This document shows, in pieces, positions 1-8,851 of a stretch of 38,824 nucleotides of DNA. The DNA lies in the NCBI GenBank assembly GCA_030603445.1, contig JAUVXU010000015.1, positions 1 to 38,824 of the forward strand, written 5' to 3'. The position numbers were made by a program, and so were the translations under genes. Below the pieces are notes generated by a model. The model saw only the letters and a program-made list of their open reading frames with translations. It was not told where the DNA came from and made no database searches. Each line of letters opens with the position of its first letter. Position 1 is the first letter of the stretch. The stretch comes from Methanomicrobia archaeon. Lineage in GTDB: Archaea; Methanobacteriota_B; Thermococci; Methanofastidiosales; NM3.

Positions 1-1
1 C

Positions 2-394
2 ATTAGCGCACCTGCAAGGGAAATTCATGAACAGAGTTACATGGGATATACTTTTCCGTACATAGCAGAGCCAGAGGTTATAAAGTTCAACGGGATTGTG
101 ATAGCTGGAACTCCAACTACAATTATCAAATTTAATGCAATTACAAACACTCAAACAGGAATCTTAATAGGCCCCGGATCTAATCCAACATTAACAATAG
201 AAAACAATAACATATATGAGAATGACTTTAATTTTTGGTCCAATGTAGCGATTATTATTGATGCTTCAGACAACTGGTGGGGAACAACTAATCTGAACGA
301 GATAGATGAAAAGATTTGGGATTACAATGATGATCCAAGCTTAGGCAAGATAAACTATGTTCCAATATTGAATCTATCGATTAAAGAAAAATGA
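2..394 (+). CDS. C-terminal end of a right-handed beta-helix (NosD-like) surface protein, 5' partial
   Basis: The frame is open from the first full codon of the window, so the gene begins upstream; the first ATG at 41 is probably internal. The 130 visible residues show short strand-rich repeats with Asn ladders (for example IENNNIYEND) and then the NWWGT motif followed by a D-x-x-P-S-x-G-x-I-x-Y-x-P ending. That ending is typical of archaeal parallel beta-helix repeat proteins (NosD/CASH domains), which are usually exported and lie at the cell surface. No membrane anchor follows the P-I-L ending, so any anchor must be elsewhere in the protein. Function cannot be stated further from this fragment. 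Confidence 0.7.
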   Translation: MSAPAREIHEQSYMGYTFPYIAEPEVIKFNGIVIAGTPTTIIKFNAITNTQTGILIGPGSNPTLTIENNNIYENDFNFWSNVAIIIDASDNWWGTTNLNEIDEKIWDYNDDPSLGKINYVPILNLSIKEK

Positions 395-774
395 TTATAA
401 TAAAAAAGTAAACAAAAATTTTCGCGAGATTTCGTAATTCTTCATTCTTTTTGGCTACCTTTTGTATCGTACTCGTACCGACAAAAATAAAAAGAATATT
501 TTAACACTTCCCGGTTCCTACAATCATTATAGCTATTGAATGATGCTCTTCTTATGTTGAATCATGAGTAACTAAAAAACGTGAACTTAGTTTTGGTAAG
601 ATACATTATCCACCTTTCCAGAAGATACAGACACTTATGTAATATCAAAAATTACTGAGAGAAAAAGTCTAAACGTAGGAGAAACTAAAATTGACACCTC
701 GGTCTCTTGTGAACCATTTAGACTAAATCCAGAAAACAAGCATGTTAAATTGAAAAATGTTTTTTCACTATTTC
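395..774. other. Intergenic region with a possible gene remnant
   Basis: AT-rich stretch of 380 bases with no complete gene. On the plus strand a frame is open from 600 to the TGA near 818 and encodes a plausible, non-repetitive peptide (includes FPEDTDTYVISKIT), but it has no start codon before 777 and runs into the ArsR gene on the other strand. It may be the decayed end of a lost gene, or chance. No RNA gene or repeat was recognised. Confidence 0.3.
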
Positions 775-1146
775 CTATGAAAAGATTTCCTTCAATTTTT
801 TACATTCCACAAATCTGACATTGTGTGGGCATGTTATATTGTCATTTTGTAACATGAAATACAAAACACACATGACTGGCATCTTCTTTAACGTGTATAT
901 GCGTTGTTTTCCGTTCTTTTTGCATTCAACTATCTCATATTGTTTCAATTTTGAAAGTTGGTGAGATATCGCAGAAATTGACATATCCAACTCTATAGAA
1001 ATTTCAGATACCGTTCGTGGAGACTGCCATAGAAAACGGATGATACGTAGTCTGTTCTCATCAGACAATGTAGAAAAGAGTGATGCTAGTTCTTGTTCCA
1101 CACAATTGAATAAGCATTCAAATATAAATATCTTTCTACAAAACAT
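775..1146 (-). CDS. ArsR/SmtB-type winged-helix regulator, probable metal sensor
   Basis: 123 residues, the usual size for this family. The core (about residues 19-90) has the ArsR fold pattern: LFSTLSDENRLRIIRFL, then a recognition-helix region with SISAISHQLSKLK, then the beta-wing. Cysteines lie near the N-terminus (C3, C11, C15) and in the C-terminal tail (MCVLY, ITCPHN, VECKK), which suits a thiol-binding metal or redox sensor. It lies 43 bases after the copper ATPase gene on the same strand, so control of that ATPase is the natural inference. A TATA box at 1175-1184 stands about 30 bases before the ATG, so the gene probably also has its own promoter and a leaderless message. The ligand is not known. 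Confidence 0.75.
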   Translation of the reverse strand: MFCRKIFIFECLFNCVEQELASLFSTLSDENRLRIIRFLWQSPRTVSEISIELDMSISAISHQLSKLKQYEIVECKKNGKQRIYTLKKMPVMCVLYFMLQNDNITCPHNVRFVECKKLKEIFS

Positions 1147-1174
1147 GTTTTTTAGCAGATTATTGAATTTGGCT

Positions 1175-1184
1175 TTTTATATAA
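1175..1184 (-). promoter_or_regulatory. TATA box of the ArsR-type gene
   Basis: On the minus strand this reads TTATATAAAA. Its centre is about 33 bases from the ATG at 1146, the spacing expected for an archaeal leaderless transcript. It lies in the gap after the copper ATPase stop codon. Confidence 0.5.
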
Positions 1185-1189
1185 CATCT

Positions 1190-3532
1190 TCATTTCTTTA
1201 TTTTAATCCCCCTTAATAATAATGAATTGCTTACAACCGAAACAGACGAGAATGACATTGCAAGTGCTGCGAATTCAGGTCTCATAGTAAGCCCAAAACT
1301 GCTAAAGAGGCCTCCTGCAATAGGGATCATCAGGACATTATAAAAGAGCGCCCAGAACATGTTTTGCTTAATCTTGGAGTATATCTTTTTAGATAGAATA
1401 AGGGCGCCTGGCACATCAGTAATGTCATTTCGCACCAAGACTATATCTCCTGACTCTATGGCAATATCAGACCCGGAACCTATGGCTATACCGATATTTG
1501 CCTGAGCTAGTGCAGGGGCGTCATTTATGCCGTCTCCTACCATTGCCACGTTCTTTCCATTTTCCTGAAGCTTCTTTACCTCGTCTGCCTTGCCTTCCGG
1601 CAACACTTCTGAGATGACGTTCTTTATGTTCACAGAATCTGCTATTGCCACAGCAGCAGCCTTGTTGTCGCCAGTTAGCATCCAGGAGGACACCCCCATC
1701 TTGTCAAGTGCCCAAACAGCCTGCCTGGCTTCAGGCCTTATTGTGTCAGAGACCAAGATCCATCCCACGTATGCAGAGTCTTTTGCTACATGAACAACGC
1801 TCTTTTCCTCGTGCTCTTGGAATTTTGAACTCCCCTCTACAGGAACATATACTCCTTGTTCTTCCATGAACCCTTTGCTGCCAAGAAAGAACGTATCTTT
1901 ATTGCGGCGTGCTATAACGCCCTTGCCGGGCACTGTATGAAAATCCTCGAATTCCTGAAAAGACAGCCCGAGCCTACTAGCGCCATTAACAATAGCATCT
2001 GCAAGAGGGTGTGAGGCCATTTGCTCTATGCTTGCGGCAAGGGCAAGCGCCTCATGGGACGAGAACTCCTCCACTTGAGGATTTCCTGTGGTCAGTGTCC
2101 CTGTCTTGTCGAAGATAACTGTTGTGACGTTGTGGGCGTTCTCAAGCGCCTCCCCGCTCTTTATGAGTATTCCGTTGCTAGCACCAACGCCGGCCCCGAC
2201 TGTAAGGGCCGTAGGCGTTGCTAACCCCAAAGCGCATGGGCATGCAACAACAAGTACTGCAATCATCCTGGTGAGCGCGAATATGAATGTGGAATCAAAC
2301 ACGAAGTACCACAGTGCAAATGCCGCTATAGCTATTATTACAACAGCAGGTACAAAGAACGATGAGACGCGATCGGCAAATCGCTGGATAGGCGCCTTTG
2401 AACCTTGTGCCTTCTCGACAAATGTGATTATCTGGGATAGCATTGCATCTGCGCCTATGTTTGTTGCACGTATCCTTATATAGCCGTTTTTATTGATGGT
2501 GCCCCCAAAGACCTCGGATCCCACCGGTTTCTCTACAGATATGGGCTCTCCTGTTAGCATTGATTCATCGACCGTTGAGTATCCATCTATTACTATGCCA
2601 TCCACCGGAACCTTCTCCCCTGGTTTAACTATTATGATATCATCCTTGCGTATGAACTCTATTGGAACCTTCACCTCTTTCCCATCACGTTCTATTATGG
2701 CATATTTGGCCTGAAGCGCCATAAGCTTTTGCAGCGCCAGGGATGTTTTACCCTTCGTTATTTCCTCCATCATCTTTCCAAATAGAACGAATGAGAGTAT
2801 CATTGCCGTAGTTTCATAAAAGAGCAGCCCATCATAGAGGAAAGTTGACCCAACAGAGTAAAAATATGCAGCAGATGTTCCCATTACGACAAGCACATCC
2901 ATGTTGGCAGACCCGCTTCGAAGCGAGTAGTATGCCCCCCTATAAAATGAATATCCTGATATAAACTGGAGTGGTGTTGCCATTAAGAACAACAGATATG
3001 GCTTGTACAAGATATCAGAAAAATGCGTTATGGCAATAATGGGTATTGAAAGTGCCAGTGTGAATATCAAAATATCCCTATATGACGTCTTTTTCTTCGC
3101 TTCCTCAGTCCTTTGTCCATAGAGGGCCTTATAACCAAGACCTTGTACTACGTCACTTATCTCTGCATCGCTTATGATTAATGGATTATATGACACAAAT
3201 GCCTTCTCGCTTGAGAAGTTCACGTTAAATAACAAAATGCCATCCTTTTTTGTAAGATCGTTCTCTATAGATAGCGCGCAGTTGGCACAATGCATGCCTT
3301 CTATATCAAAAACGATCTGCTTCTCCTTAACAGCGTATCCAAGTTTTCCTATTGTCTCAGTAAGTTTTTTCCCAGAGATAACATCAGTATCAAACACTAA
3401 ATTGGCGGTGTTTGATGAGAAGTTAATGGTGATATCAAGAACGCCTGGCATAGCAGCCAATGTCTTTTCTATAGAAGCAGCGCAGTTGGCACAATGCATG
3501 CCTTCTACTTGAATTATGGCTTCTCTTTTCAC
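1190..3532 (-). CDS. copA: Copper-transporting P1B-type ATPase
   Basis: 780 residues, full length for a CopA-type heavy-metal ATPase that pumps Cu(I) across the membrane at the cost of ATP. Two N-terminal heavy-metal-binding domains carry GMHCANC at residues 11-17 and 79-85. Then follow membrane helices, the actuator motif TGEP near residue 330, the transmembrane metal site ACPCALG near residue 430, the phosphorylation site DKTGTLT near 476, and the hinge motifs TGDN and [10 protein letters not shown]. The CPC motif and the two CxxC domains indicate Cu(I)/Ag(I) rather than zinc. The start is GTG with GGGTGA just upstream, 4 bases after the NifB-like gene, so it is co-transcribed with the genes before it. 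The ArsR-type gene follows. Confidence 0.93.
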   Translation of the reverse strand: MKREAIIQVEGMHCANCAASIEKTLAAMPGVLDITINFSSNTANLVFDTDVISGKKLTETIGKLGYAVKEKQIVFDIEGMHCANCALSIENDLTKKDGILLFNVNFSSEKAFVSYNPLIISDAEISDVVQGLGYKALYGQRTEEAKKKTSYRDILIFTLALSIPIIAITHFSDILYKPYLLFLMATPLQFISGYSFYRGAYYSLRSGSANMDVLVVMGTSAAYFYSVGSTFLYDGLLFYETTAMILSFVLFGKMMEEITKGKTSLALQKLMALQAKYAIIERDGKEVKVPIEFIRKDDIIIVKPGEKVPVDGIVIDGYSTVDESMLTGEPISVEKPVGSEVFGGTINKNGYIRIRATNIGADAMLSQIITFVEKAQGSKAPIQRFADRVSSFFVPAVVIIAIAAFALWYFVFDSTFIFALTRMIAVLVVACPCALGLATPTALTVGAGVGASNGILIKSGEALENAHNVTTVIFDKTGTLTTGNPQVEEFSSHEALALAASIEQMASHPLADAIVNGASRLGLSFQEFEDFHTVPGKGVIARRNKDTFFLGSKGFMEEQGVYVPVEGSSKFQEHEEKSVVHVAKDSAYVGWILVSDTIRPEARQAVWALDKMGVSSWMLTGDNKAAAVAIADSVNIKNVISEVLPEGKADEVKKLQENGKNVAMVGDGINDAPALAQANIGIAIGSGSDIAIESGDIVLVRNDITDVPGALILSKKIYSKIKQNMFWALFYNVLMIPIAGGLFSSFGLTMRPEFAALAMSFSSVSVVSNSLLLRGIKIKK

Positions 3533-3536
3533 CTAC

Positions 3537-4415
3537 TCACCCATGAAAATACTCCGAAGTTGCTCCTTTGTCATGGTGTTCTTTTCCTGGCACGCCGACA
3601 GAATCCGCCCTGCACTGGCGACAAAGTCTGAATTGTTGTATATACTGCTCTGCAATTTCTCGCGCAGCCTTTAGATCATCGCAAGTAGGTGCATCTAGGT
3701 CCTTGAATCTGTTGACCGGGATCAAAGGTATGATGTTCATTATCCACGCGCCTCGTTCTGATGCCTCTTGTGCTATGCGTTCTATCTCTTTGGCATTAAT
3801 GGATGGTATGAGAACCGTATTTATTTTGACAGGTATGTCCATGTCGTATGCAAGCTCGATGCCTTTTAGCTGGTTGGAAGTTAGGATCTTTGCACCATCC
3901 ACGCCTTTATGCACAACACCGTCATGAAATACCCATTCCGTCACCTGCGACACTATATTAGGATCGATGCCATTTATTGTAACTGTAATGCTTCCTACCC
4001 CGTATTCGTGCAACAACTCTATCTTTTCTGGCAGGAGAAGACCATTTGTAGCAACACATTTGTGTAGGTCGGGAAACTCATTATTGATCAACTTGAACGT
4101 TTCGAAAGTCTCGTCATTAAAAAGCGGCTCTCCAGGACCTGCTATGCCGACAACTTTTAAGGTCTTGTGCTCTTTTATGGCTTCCTTGACTTTATGAATC
4201 GCTCCGGAGGGTTTTAGAAGATGCGAGTACGCCCCCGGCCTATACTCACATTTATTCTTGGTCCTGCTGCAAAATTTGCATTGTATATTGCATTTCGGGG
4301 CAACTGGAAGGTGTATGCGTGCAGTTTTAAAGTGCGCTTTTTCACTATAACATGGGTGCACGCTCAGTAGGTGGGAGAATTTCGACCCGAGATTTTCCCA
4401 ATTCTTATTTTTCAT
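3537..4415 (-). CDS. nifB: NifB-like radical SAM protein
   Basis: 292 residues. The N-terminus has the NifB signature HPCYSEKAHFKTARIHLP followed by the radical SAM cluster motif C42-x3-C46-x2-C49. The C-terminus ends with CRQCRAD, also typical of NifB, whose extra cysteines bind the additional iron-sulfur clusters. NifB family members build the NifB-co precursor of nitrogenase cofactor. This one lacks a NifX-like C-terminal domain, as do many archaeal stand-alone forms. No nifHDK or other nif genes lie in the window; the neighbours are a flavodiiron protein and a copper ATPase, with gaps of 7 and 4 bases. Whether it serves nitrogenase or another cluster-building path cannot be told here. Confidence 0.75.
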   Translation of the reverse strand: MKNKNWENLGSKFSHLLSVHPCYSEKAHFKTARIHLPVAPKCNIQCKFCSRTKNKCEYRPGAYSHLLKPSGAIHKVKEAIKEHKTLKVVGIAGPGEPLFNDETFETFKLINNEFPDLHKCVATNGLLLPEKIELLHEYGVGSITVTINGIDPNIVSQVTEWVFHDGVVHKGVDGAKILTSNQLKGIELAYDMDIPVKINTVLIPSINAKEIERIAQEASERGAWIMNIIPLIPVNRFKDLDAPTCDDLKAAREIAEQYIQQFRLCRQCRADSVGVPGKEHHDKGATSEYFHG

Positions 4416-4422
4416 ATCCTGC

Positions 4423-5607
4423 CTACTCCTTTACCTTCTTGGCAAACTCTTTGCCAAACTCCCTGCATTTCTTGATCTCTTCAATTGTTGGCACCCATTG
4501 AAGTTCAAGTGGGTCCGATACTACTTCAATGCCTGCCTGCTCTACAAGCTCTTGGGCTGATGCACATGCGCCCCCGCCCCATCCATATGAACCAAAACAG
4601 GCCCCTATCTTTTTTTTGGGTCGCAGTCCCTTAAGATATGTCAAAAATCCACCGACAACAGGGAACATTCCGTTGTTTAGTGTCGGTGTCCCAACAAGGA
4701 TGCCTCTGCTGTCAAGCAGTTCTTTTATGATATAACTGTTATATGTATCACGGATGCGAAGTAGTTTTACCTCAACACCTTCTTCAACAATTCCTTTGGA
4801 AATGCCTTTTGCCATTTTCTCAGTAGAACCCCACATGGTGTCGTAGACTATCACCACTTTGTCCTTGGACTCTCCTTGCGACCACATAGCATACCATTCT
4901 ACTACTTGAAGGGGATTATCGCGCCAGATAAAACCATGGTCCGGAGCTATCATCTCGATCTCTATTCCCATAGACTGCACGTTCTCGATAAGCTGCAGTA
5001 TAAGGGGGCTATACAACCAAAGAATGTTTGCAAAGTAATCACCTGCTGTCTCATGCAATAAAGATTTATCAACCTCGTCGTCGAATCTGTATGATGACGC
5101 ATAATGTTGCCCAAATGCATCGGATGAGAACAGAACCTTGTCCTCTACAACGTAGGTAAACATGGAGTCAGGCCAGTGCAGCATTGGGGTCTTTATAAAA
5201 GAGAGTGTTTTTTTCCCAAGCGAGAGTGTATCGCCACTATCGACAGTATTTATTTTATAAGAATTTCCAAAATGTTTTATAAGCTCATTTTTTCCCTCTT
5301 TTGTAGCAAGGATCTTTGCATTTGGCATCATCTTGACAACTTCAGGAAACGATCCAGTATGATCCATCTCAACATGATTTACAATTAAATAATCTATCTT
5401 TTCTAAATCAACTATCTCCCTTACATTATCTATAAGTTCATCCAAGAACTGCCTCTTGACAGTATCTATTAAGGCTATCTTCTCGTCTACTACCAGATAT
5501 GCGTTATAGGTTGTTCCATCTGGAGTTTTGTAGCCATGAAAATCACGGATGTTCCAATCAACTACCCCGACCCAATAGATGCCTTTCTTTAACTCTAAAC
5601 CTTTCAT
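4423..5607 (-). CDS. fprA: F420H2 oxidase-type flavodiiron protein (FprA)
   Basis: 394 residues from the chosen ATG; a GTG nine bases further up is possible, but AGGTGG is ideally placed for the ATG at 5607. The N-terminal metallo-beta-lactamase domain carries the diiron motif H78-x-E80-x-D82-H83, and further His/Asp ligands are seen in LHWPD and PDHGF. The C-terminal third is a flavodoxin domain with the FMN loop YDTMWGSTEKM and GTPTLNNGMFP. In methanogens this family reduces oxygen to water using coenzyme F420H2. It is the second gene of a probable operon that begins with desulforedoxin, an arrangement that suits oxygen or nitric oxide defence. Electron donor specificity is inferred from the family. 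Confidence 0.88.
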   Translation of the reverse strand: MKGLELKKGIYWVGVVDWNIRDFHGYKTPDGTTYNAYLVVDEKIALIDTVKRQFLDELIDNVREIVDLEKIDYLIVNHVEMDHTGSFPEVVKMMPNAKILATKEGKNELIKHFGNSYKINTVDSGDTLSLGKKTLSFIKTPMLHWPDSMFTYVVEDKVLFSSDAFGQHYASSYRFDDEVDKSLLHETAGDYFANILWLYSPLILQLIENVQSMGIEIEMIAPDHGFIWRDNPLQVVEWYAMWSQGESKDKVVIVYDTMWGSTEKMAKGISKGIVEEGVEVKLLRIRDTYNSYIIKELLDSRGILVGTPTLNNGMFPVVGGFLTYLKGLRPKKKIGACFGSYGWGGGACASAQELVEQAGIEVVSDPLELQWVPTIEEIKKCREFGKEFAKKVKE

Positions 5608-5686
5608 ATGCCCCACCTAAAAATAATATAATGCAAAAAGAATAAATTTTTGATAGAACAAGATATTTTAGCTAAACGAATAATTT

Positions 5687-5803
5687 TTATTCACTCAACC
5701 TCATCTTTACACCGCAGCAAACGAGGGTTCCCCCTCCAGACTTCACCACTTTAACTTCATTTCCACATATGTCGCAAATATATGTTTCTCCTTCTTTTGT
5801 CAA
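5687..5803 (-). CDS. Desulforedoxin-type small iron protein (38 aa)
   Basis: A complete 38-residue gene starting with TTG and preceded by GGGGTGG at good distance. The translation contains ICDICGNEVKVV and then GGGTLVCCG, which gives the CxxC...CC pattern of desulforedoxin and of the N-terminal domain of desulfoferrodoxin; four cysteines bind one iron. The length matches free desulforedoxin (about 36-38 residues), so this is not a truncated superoxide reductase. It lies 79 bases before fprA on the same strand and could feed electrons to it or take part in oxidative-stress defence. The TTG start is supported by the ribosome binding site and the fit to family length. Confidence 0.8.
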   Translation of the reverse strand: MTKEGETYICDICGNEVKVVKSGGGTLVCCGVKMRLSE

Positions 5804-5827
5804 TTAGTCCACCCCTATATATCTGTT

Positions 5828-5847
5828 AACACAAAATACATTGTGTT
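5828..5847. promoter_or_regulatory. Palindrome in the desulforedoxin-fprA promoter region
   Basis: AACACAA at 5828-5834 and TTGTGTT at 5841-5847 form a perfect 7-bp inverted repeat with a 6-base spacer, 25 bases before the TTG start. A weak TATA-like element (GTTATAATTG on the minus strand) lies about 30 bases further up, so the palindrome would overlap the start of transcription. It may be the operator of an oxygen- or redox-responsive regulator; no regulator is identified. Confidence 0.4.
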
Positions 5848-5979
5848 GTAATCTTATGTTAGCAATTATAACTTTATTAACGTATCTGAAAGTTATGAAG
5901 TAGAAATGAACACTTTATATTCTTATCTAAAAAAGCCAAGAAATGTCAAAAAAAGAGAATAAAAAGTAGAGACATATAT

Positions 5980-6522
5980 CTATTCTGTTAATTTAATACG
6001 TGTCCACTTTTCTTTTGCCTCAAAGTTTCCAACAGGGGTATGAATCGTTACAAATATCGTGCCATATTCTGCATCACTTGCTATTGTTGTGATATCATCA
6101 AATAAAACTTTTATACCTCCACTAAAGAATATATTACCATCTTTCCAATTATCGATTGTGCCTGTGCCACTATAAACTAAACGTGGATCAACGCTTTGAT
6201 AGTTAATATCATAATCAGACGTATAAATTTTTATATCAACGTTAAGTGTTATGTCGTCCCATTTTACTGTTTCATCGTTTGCATCCCTCAAAGCAGGATA
6301 AATTATTATCCCATCATCTTCGGCATCAGCATCCCAACTATCTGTACGTGACATGACATCTGCGTATGTTACTGTATCAAACTGATTCGTGGGTGCTGTT
6401 GTTGTTGGAGCAGAAGTTGTGCCTGCTGCTGTTGTTGCTTCGCTACCTCCTTCCCCGGTGCATCCAGCAAAAAATGGCAATAACAAAACAATAAATACAA
6501 GGACTAATATCTTCTTATTAAT
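5980..6522 (-). CDS. Secreted lipoprotein of unknown function, probable ATT start
   Basis: About 180 residues. The frame encodes a classic lipoprotein signal: NKK, a hydrophobic run of Leu/Val/Ile/Phe, then FFAGC with the cysteine to be lipidated, followed by a Thr/Ala/Ser-rich linker (residues about 25-50). The only ordinary starts in frame, such as TTG at 6486, would cut off most of the signal peptide. ATT at 6522 lies just after GGGGTGAT and restores it, so ATT appears to be the start; a frameshift or base error is the alternative. The mature part is rich in Asp and beta-type segments and resembles no family I recognise. It is probably displayed on the outer face of the membrane. Confidence 0.65.
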   Translation of the reverse strand: MNKKILVLVFIVLLLPFFAGCTGEGGSEATTAAGTTSAPTTTAPTNQFDTVTYADVMSRTDSWDADAEDDGIIIYPALRDANDETVKWDDITLNVDIKIYTSDYDINYQSVDPRLVYSGTGTIDNWKDGNIFFSGGIKVLFDDITTIASDAEYGTIFVTIHTPVGNFEAKEKWTRIKLTE

Positions 6523-6678
6523 TTTATCACCCCTTTTATTTCATAAATTAGACATATTATTAAATTTTGCGTTTTATTAGTCGTTAAAATCAATCTTTAT
6601 TTAACTTTTGAATATTAATGTATAAACTGTCATAAAAACGTTATTAAGTAATAGTATCAACAGATATAATGAACATAT

Positions 6679-7011
6679 ATGGCGCCAGATATTGAAAATA
6701 AAAAAAGAGGATATTCCTGGTATAAGCACCATGCATGGGCATCCTTAGCAATGCTAACTATATTTTTGACAGTGACGCGTTTTTTTCCTACAATACCCTA
6801 TATAGTCATCATCCCTGTGGTGATCTTACTATGCTGCTATGCCATAATCGCAATAATTTTTACCTACAAACGCAATGTGGAAAATGTGGTGCACGCTGAT
6901 ACTAACAAAAACGCCCCAAGCGCCTACGCGCCAAAAGAAGATAAAAATATAATAAAAATGGAAAAAAAGAGATTAAAAGCTGAAACAAAGGCAAATAAAA
7001 AAGCCAAATAA
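6679..7011 (+). CDS. Small membrane protein with lysine-rich tail, unknown function
   Basis: 110 residues. A short N-terminal segment ending KKHHAW-like in character (YSWYKHHAW) precedes two hydrophobic segments, about residues 20-37 and 40-62, separated by a Pro-containing turn. The C-terminal 40 residues are rich in Lys, Ala and Glu (KKRLKAETKANKKAK) and should lie in the cytoplasm. It is read away from the lipoprotein gene, with AT-rich divergent promoters between them. No ribosome binding site is evident, so a leaderless message is possible. No family recognised. Confidence 0.55.
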   Translation: MAPDIENKKRGYSWYKHHAWASLAMLTIFLTVTRFFPTIPYIVIIPVVILLCCYAIIAIIFTYKRNVENVVHADTNKNAPSAYAPKEDKNIIKMEKKRLKAETKANKKAK

Positions 7012-7085
7012 AACACGCTTACAAAAGCTATGTCAAATATCGCAAAAGAATATAGAATAATGTATGCAAGATAATGGCAAGTACA

Positions 7086-7310
7086 TTATACGCCTATAAC
7101 TTCTTTTACTTCGGGTATGGCTTTCTTTAGCTCAGCCTCGATTCCCATCTTAAGGGTGATTTGTGACATAGGGCAGCTGCCGCATGCACCGGTAAGTCGC
7201 ACAAATACTTTTCCCGTTTCCTCTTCGACATTCACAAGCTCAACGTCGCCGCCATCAGCCTGAAGCATAGGGCGGACCATATCCAATACTTCCTTTACTT
7301 TATCTTTCAT
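7086..7310 (-). CDS. NFU-domain (NifU C-terminal-like) iron-sulfur carrier
   Basis: 74 residues, consisting only of the NFU domain. The line [15 protein letters not shown] and the cluster-binding motif CGSCPMS (CxxC) are diagnostic. Such proteins hold a [4Fe-4S] cluster between two subunits and hand it to target enzymes. In a genome with as many iron-sulfur proteins as this window shows, a carrier of this kind has an obvious use. It is a single gene, convergent with nothing nearby and read away from the aminopeptidase gene. An upstream AGTGAT may be the ribosome binding site. Confidence 0.88.
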   Translation of the reverse strand: MKDKVKEVLDMVRPMLQADGGDVELVNVEEETGKVFVRLTGACGSCPMSQITLKMGIEAELKKAIPEVKEVIGV

Positions 7311-7406
7311 AAAAAATCACTTCTGTATAGAAGAAAGGTTCAAAGCTATTATAAAGGTTTCTATTGTAATTATTAACATATACTAGTACATAGGGGAATG
7401 TGTTAA

Positions 7407-8846
7407 ATGACTGGCCAAAAAAACGATTTTACCCTGCCAAGGATGTCTGTATGGAACAAACTTGAAGAAAATGACCTACAAGACATAGAAATGCTTGTAA
7501 AAAGCTATAAAGAATACCTAAACAATGCAAAGACCGAAAGGGAGGCTGTAAGCGTCACTGAGGCTATGGCACTTATGAATGGTTTCGTTCCTATCGAGGA
7601 GATCGAAAGAGAACACAAGAAAAACCCGTCAACGCCACTTGCTGGAAAAAAGATCTATGTAACAAACAAGAACAAGAACATATTGCTAGCAATTATTGGT
7701 TCAACCCCCATAACCGAAGGATTCTCCTTAATAGCATCCCATATTGACTCCCCCAGATTGGACCTTAAACCAAATCCTCTTATAGAAAAAGAAAAACTCG
7801 CCCTCCTAAAAACACACTACTACGGAGGGATAAAAAAATACCATTTTGCAAACATCCCTCTGGCGCTTCATGGGGTAATCTTCACAAAAGATGGGAGAAA
7901 AATAAACTTGTCACTTGGAGAAAAAGAGGATGACCCTGTCTTTACAGTTAATGATATTCTAATACATCTCTCAAAAAAGGTCCAGTACGAGAGGAAGACG
8001 CCAGATGTCATAAAAGGAGAGGAATTAAACATACTTTTCTCAAGCATCCCGCTTCCGGAAGGGGATAAGAAGAAGAGAGTAAAACTAATGGTGCTTGATA
8101 TTCTAAATGCAGCATATGGAATAACTGAGGAGGATTTGGTCTCTGCAGAAATAGAAGCAGTGCCGGCAGGCAAAGCACGCGATGTCGGTATGGATAGGAG
8201 CATGGTAGGTGCATATGGGCAAGATGATAAAATATGCGCATTCTGCTCCCTTGCAGCATTATTTGACATAAATACCCCCCTTGCTGAAACTTCTGTAGTT
8301 CTAATGGCAGACAAGGAAGAGATTGGCAGCGAGGGCAATACATCTATGCAAAGCAACTTCTTTAAGTTGTCCATCGCACGCCTCATAGCTTTACAGGAAG
8401 AATACAATAGCCTAAAACTCATGAAGTCGTTTATGGGCTCCAGAGCGATCTCAGCAGACGTTAGTGCTGCGATAAATCCAAACTTCCCGGAAGTGCACGA
8501 TCATAACAACGCCCCTCGATTAGGATATGGCATCGCCATAACAAAATACACAGGAAAAAATGGAAAGTATAACACTAACGACGCCAATGCAGAGCATTTG
8601 TATTCCGTCAGGAACATCTACAACGAAGCAGGAATTATATGGCAATCAGCAGAACTTGGAAAAGTTGATGAAGGTGGTGGCGGGACCTTTGCTAAATTCC
8701 TGGCAAAGCTTGGTATTGATATCATAGATTCCGGGCCAGCGCTACTCTCAACACATTCAACTTTTGAGGTATCATCAAAAGCAGACATCTTGATGACAAA
8801 AAAGGCATATAAAGCATTTATGCTTTTTGAAAAAACAAAAAAGTAA
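7407..8846 (+). CDS. M18-family aspartyl aminopeptidase
   Basis: 479 residues, the normal length for bacterial-type and archaeal M18 zinc aminopeptidases, cytosolic enzymes that remove N-terminal acidic or neutral residues from peptides. The metal and catalytic motifs are in order: SHIDSPRLDLKP at residues 111-122 (His and Asp ligands), GMDRSMVGAYGQDD near 260, DKEEIGSEG near 304 (Glu pair), and LLSTHSTFE near 452 (last His ligand). All needed ligands appear present. The gene stands alone, with the convergent flavin-binding protein gene ending 5 bases after its stop. Confidence 0.9.
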   Translation: MTGQKNDFTLPRMSVWNKLEENDLQDIEMLVKSYKEYLNNAKTEREAVSVTEAMALMNGFVPIEEIEREHKKNPSTPLAGKKIYVTNKNKNILLAIIGSTPITEGFSLIASHIDSPRLDLKPNPLIEKEKLALLKTHYYGGIKKYHFANIPLALHGVIFTKDGRKINLSLGEKEDDPVFTVNDILIHLSKKVQYERKTPDVIKGEELNILFSSIPLPEGDKKKRVKLMVLDILNAAYGITEEDLVSAEIEAVPAGKARDVGMDRSMVGAYGQDDKICAFCSLAALFDINTPLAETSVVLMADKEEIGSEGNTSMQSNFFKLSIARLIALQEEYNSLKLMKSFMGSRAISADVSAAINPNFPEVHDHNNAPRLGYGIAITKYTGKNGKYNTNDANAEHLYSVRNIYNEAGIIWQSAELGKVDEGGGGTFAKFLAKLGIDIIDSGPALLSTHSTFEVSSKADILMTKKAYKAFMLFEKTKK

Positions 8847-8851
8847 GATGC

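Noticed and set aside
2088-2483. 131-codon open frame opposite the copper ATPase gene
   Set aside because: It is antisense to a strongly conserved gene, has no ribosome binding site and its composition reflects the codon pattern of the other strand.
8008-8343. Open frames opposite the aminopeptidase gene
   Set aside because: Antisense shadows; no start signals and no family resemblance.
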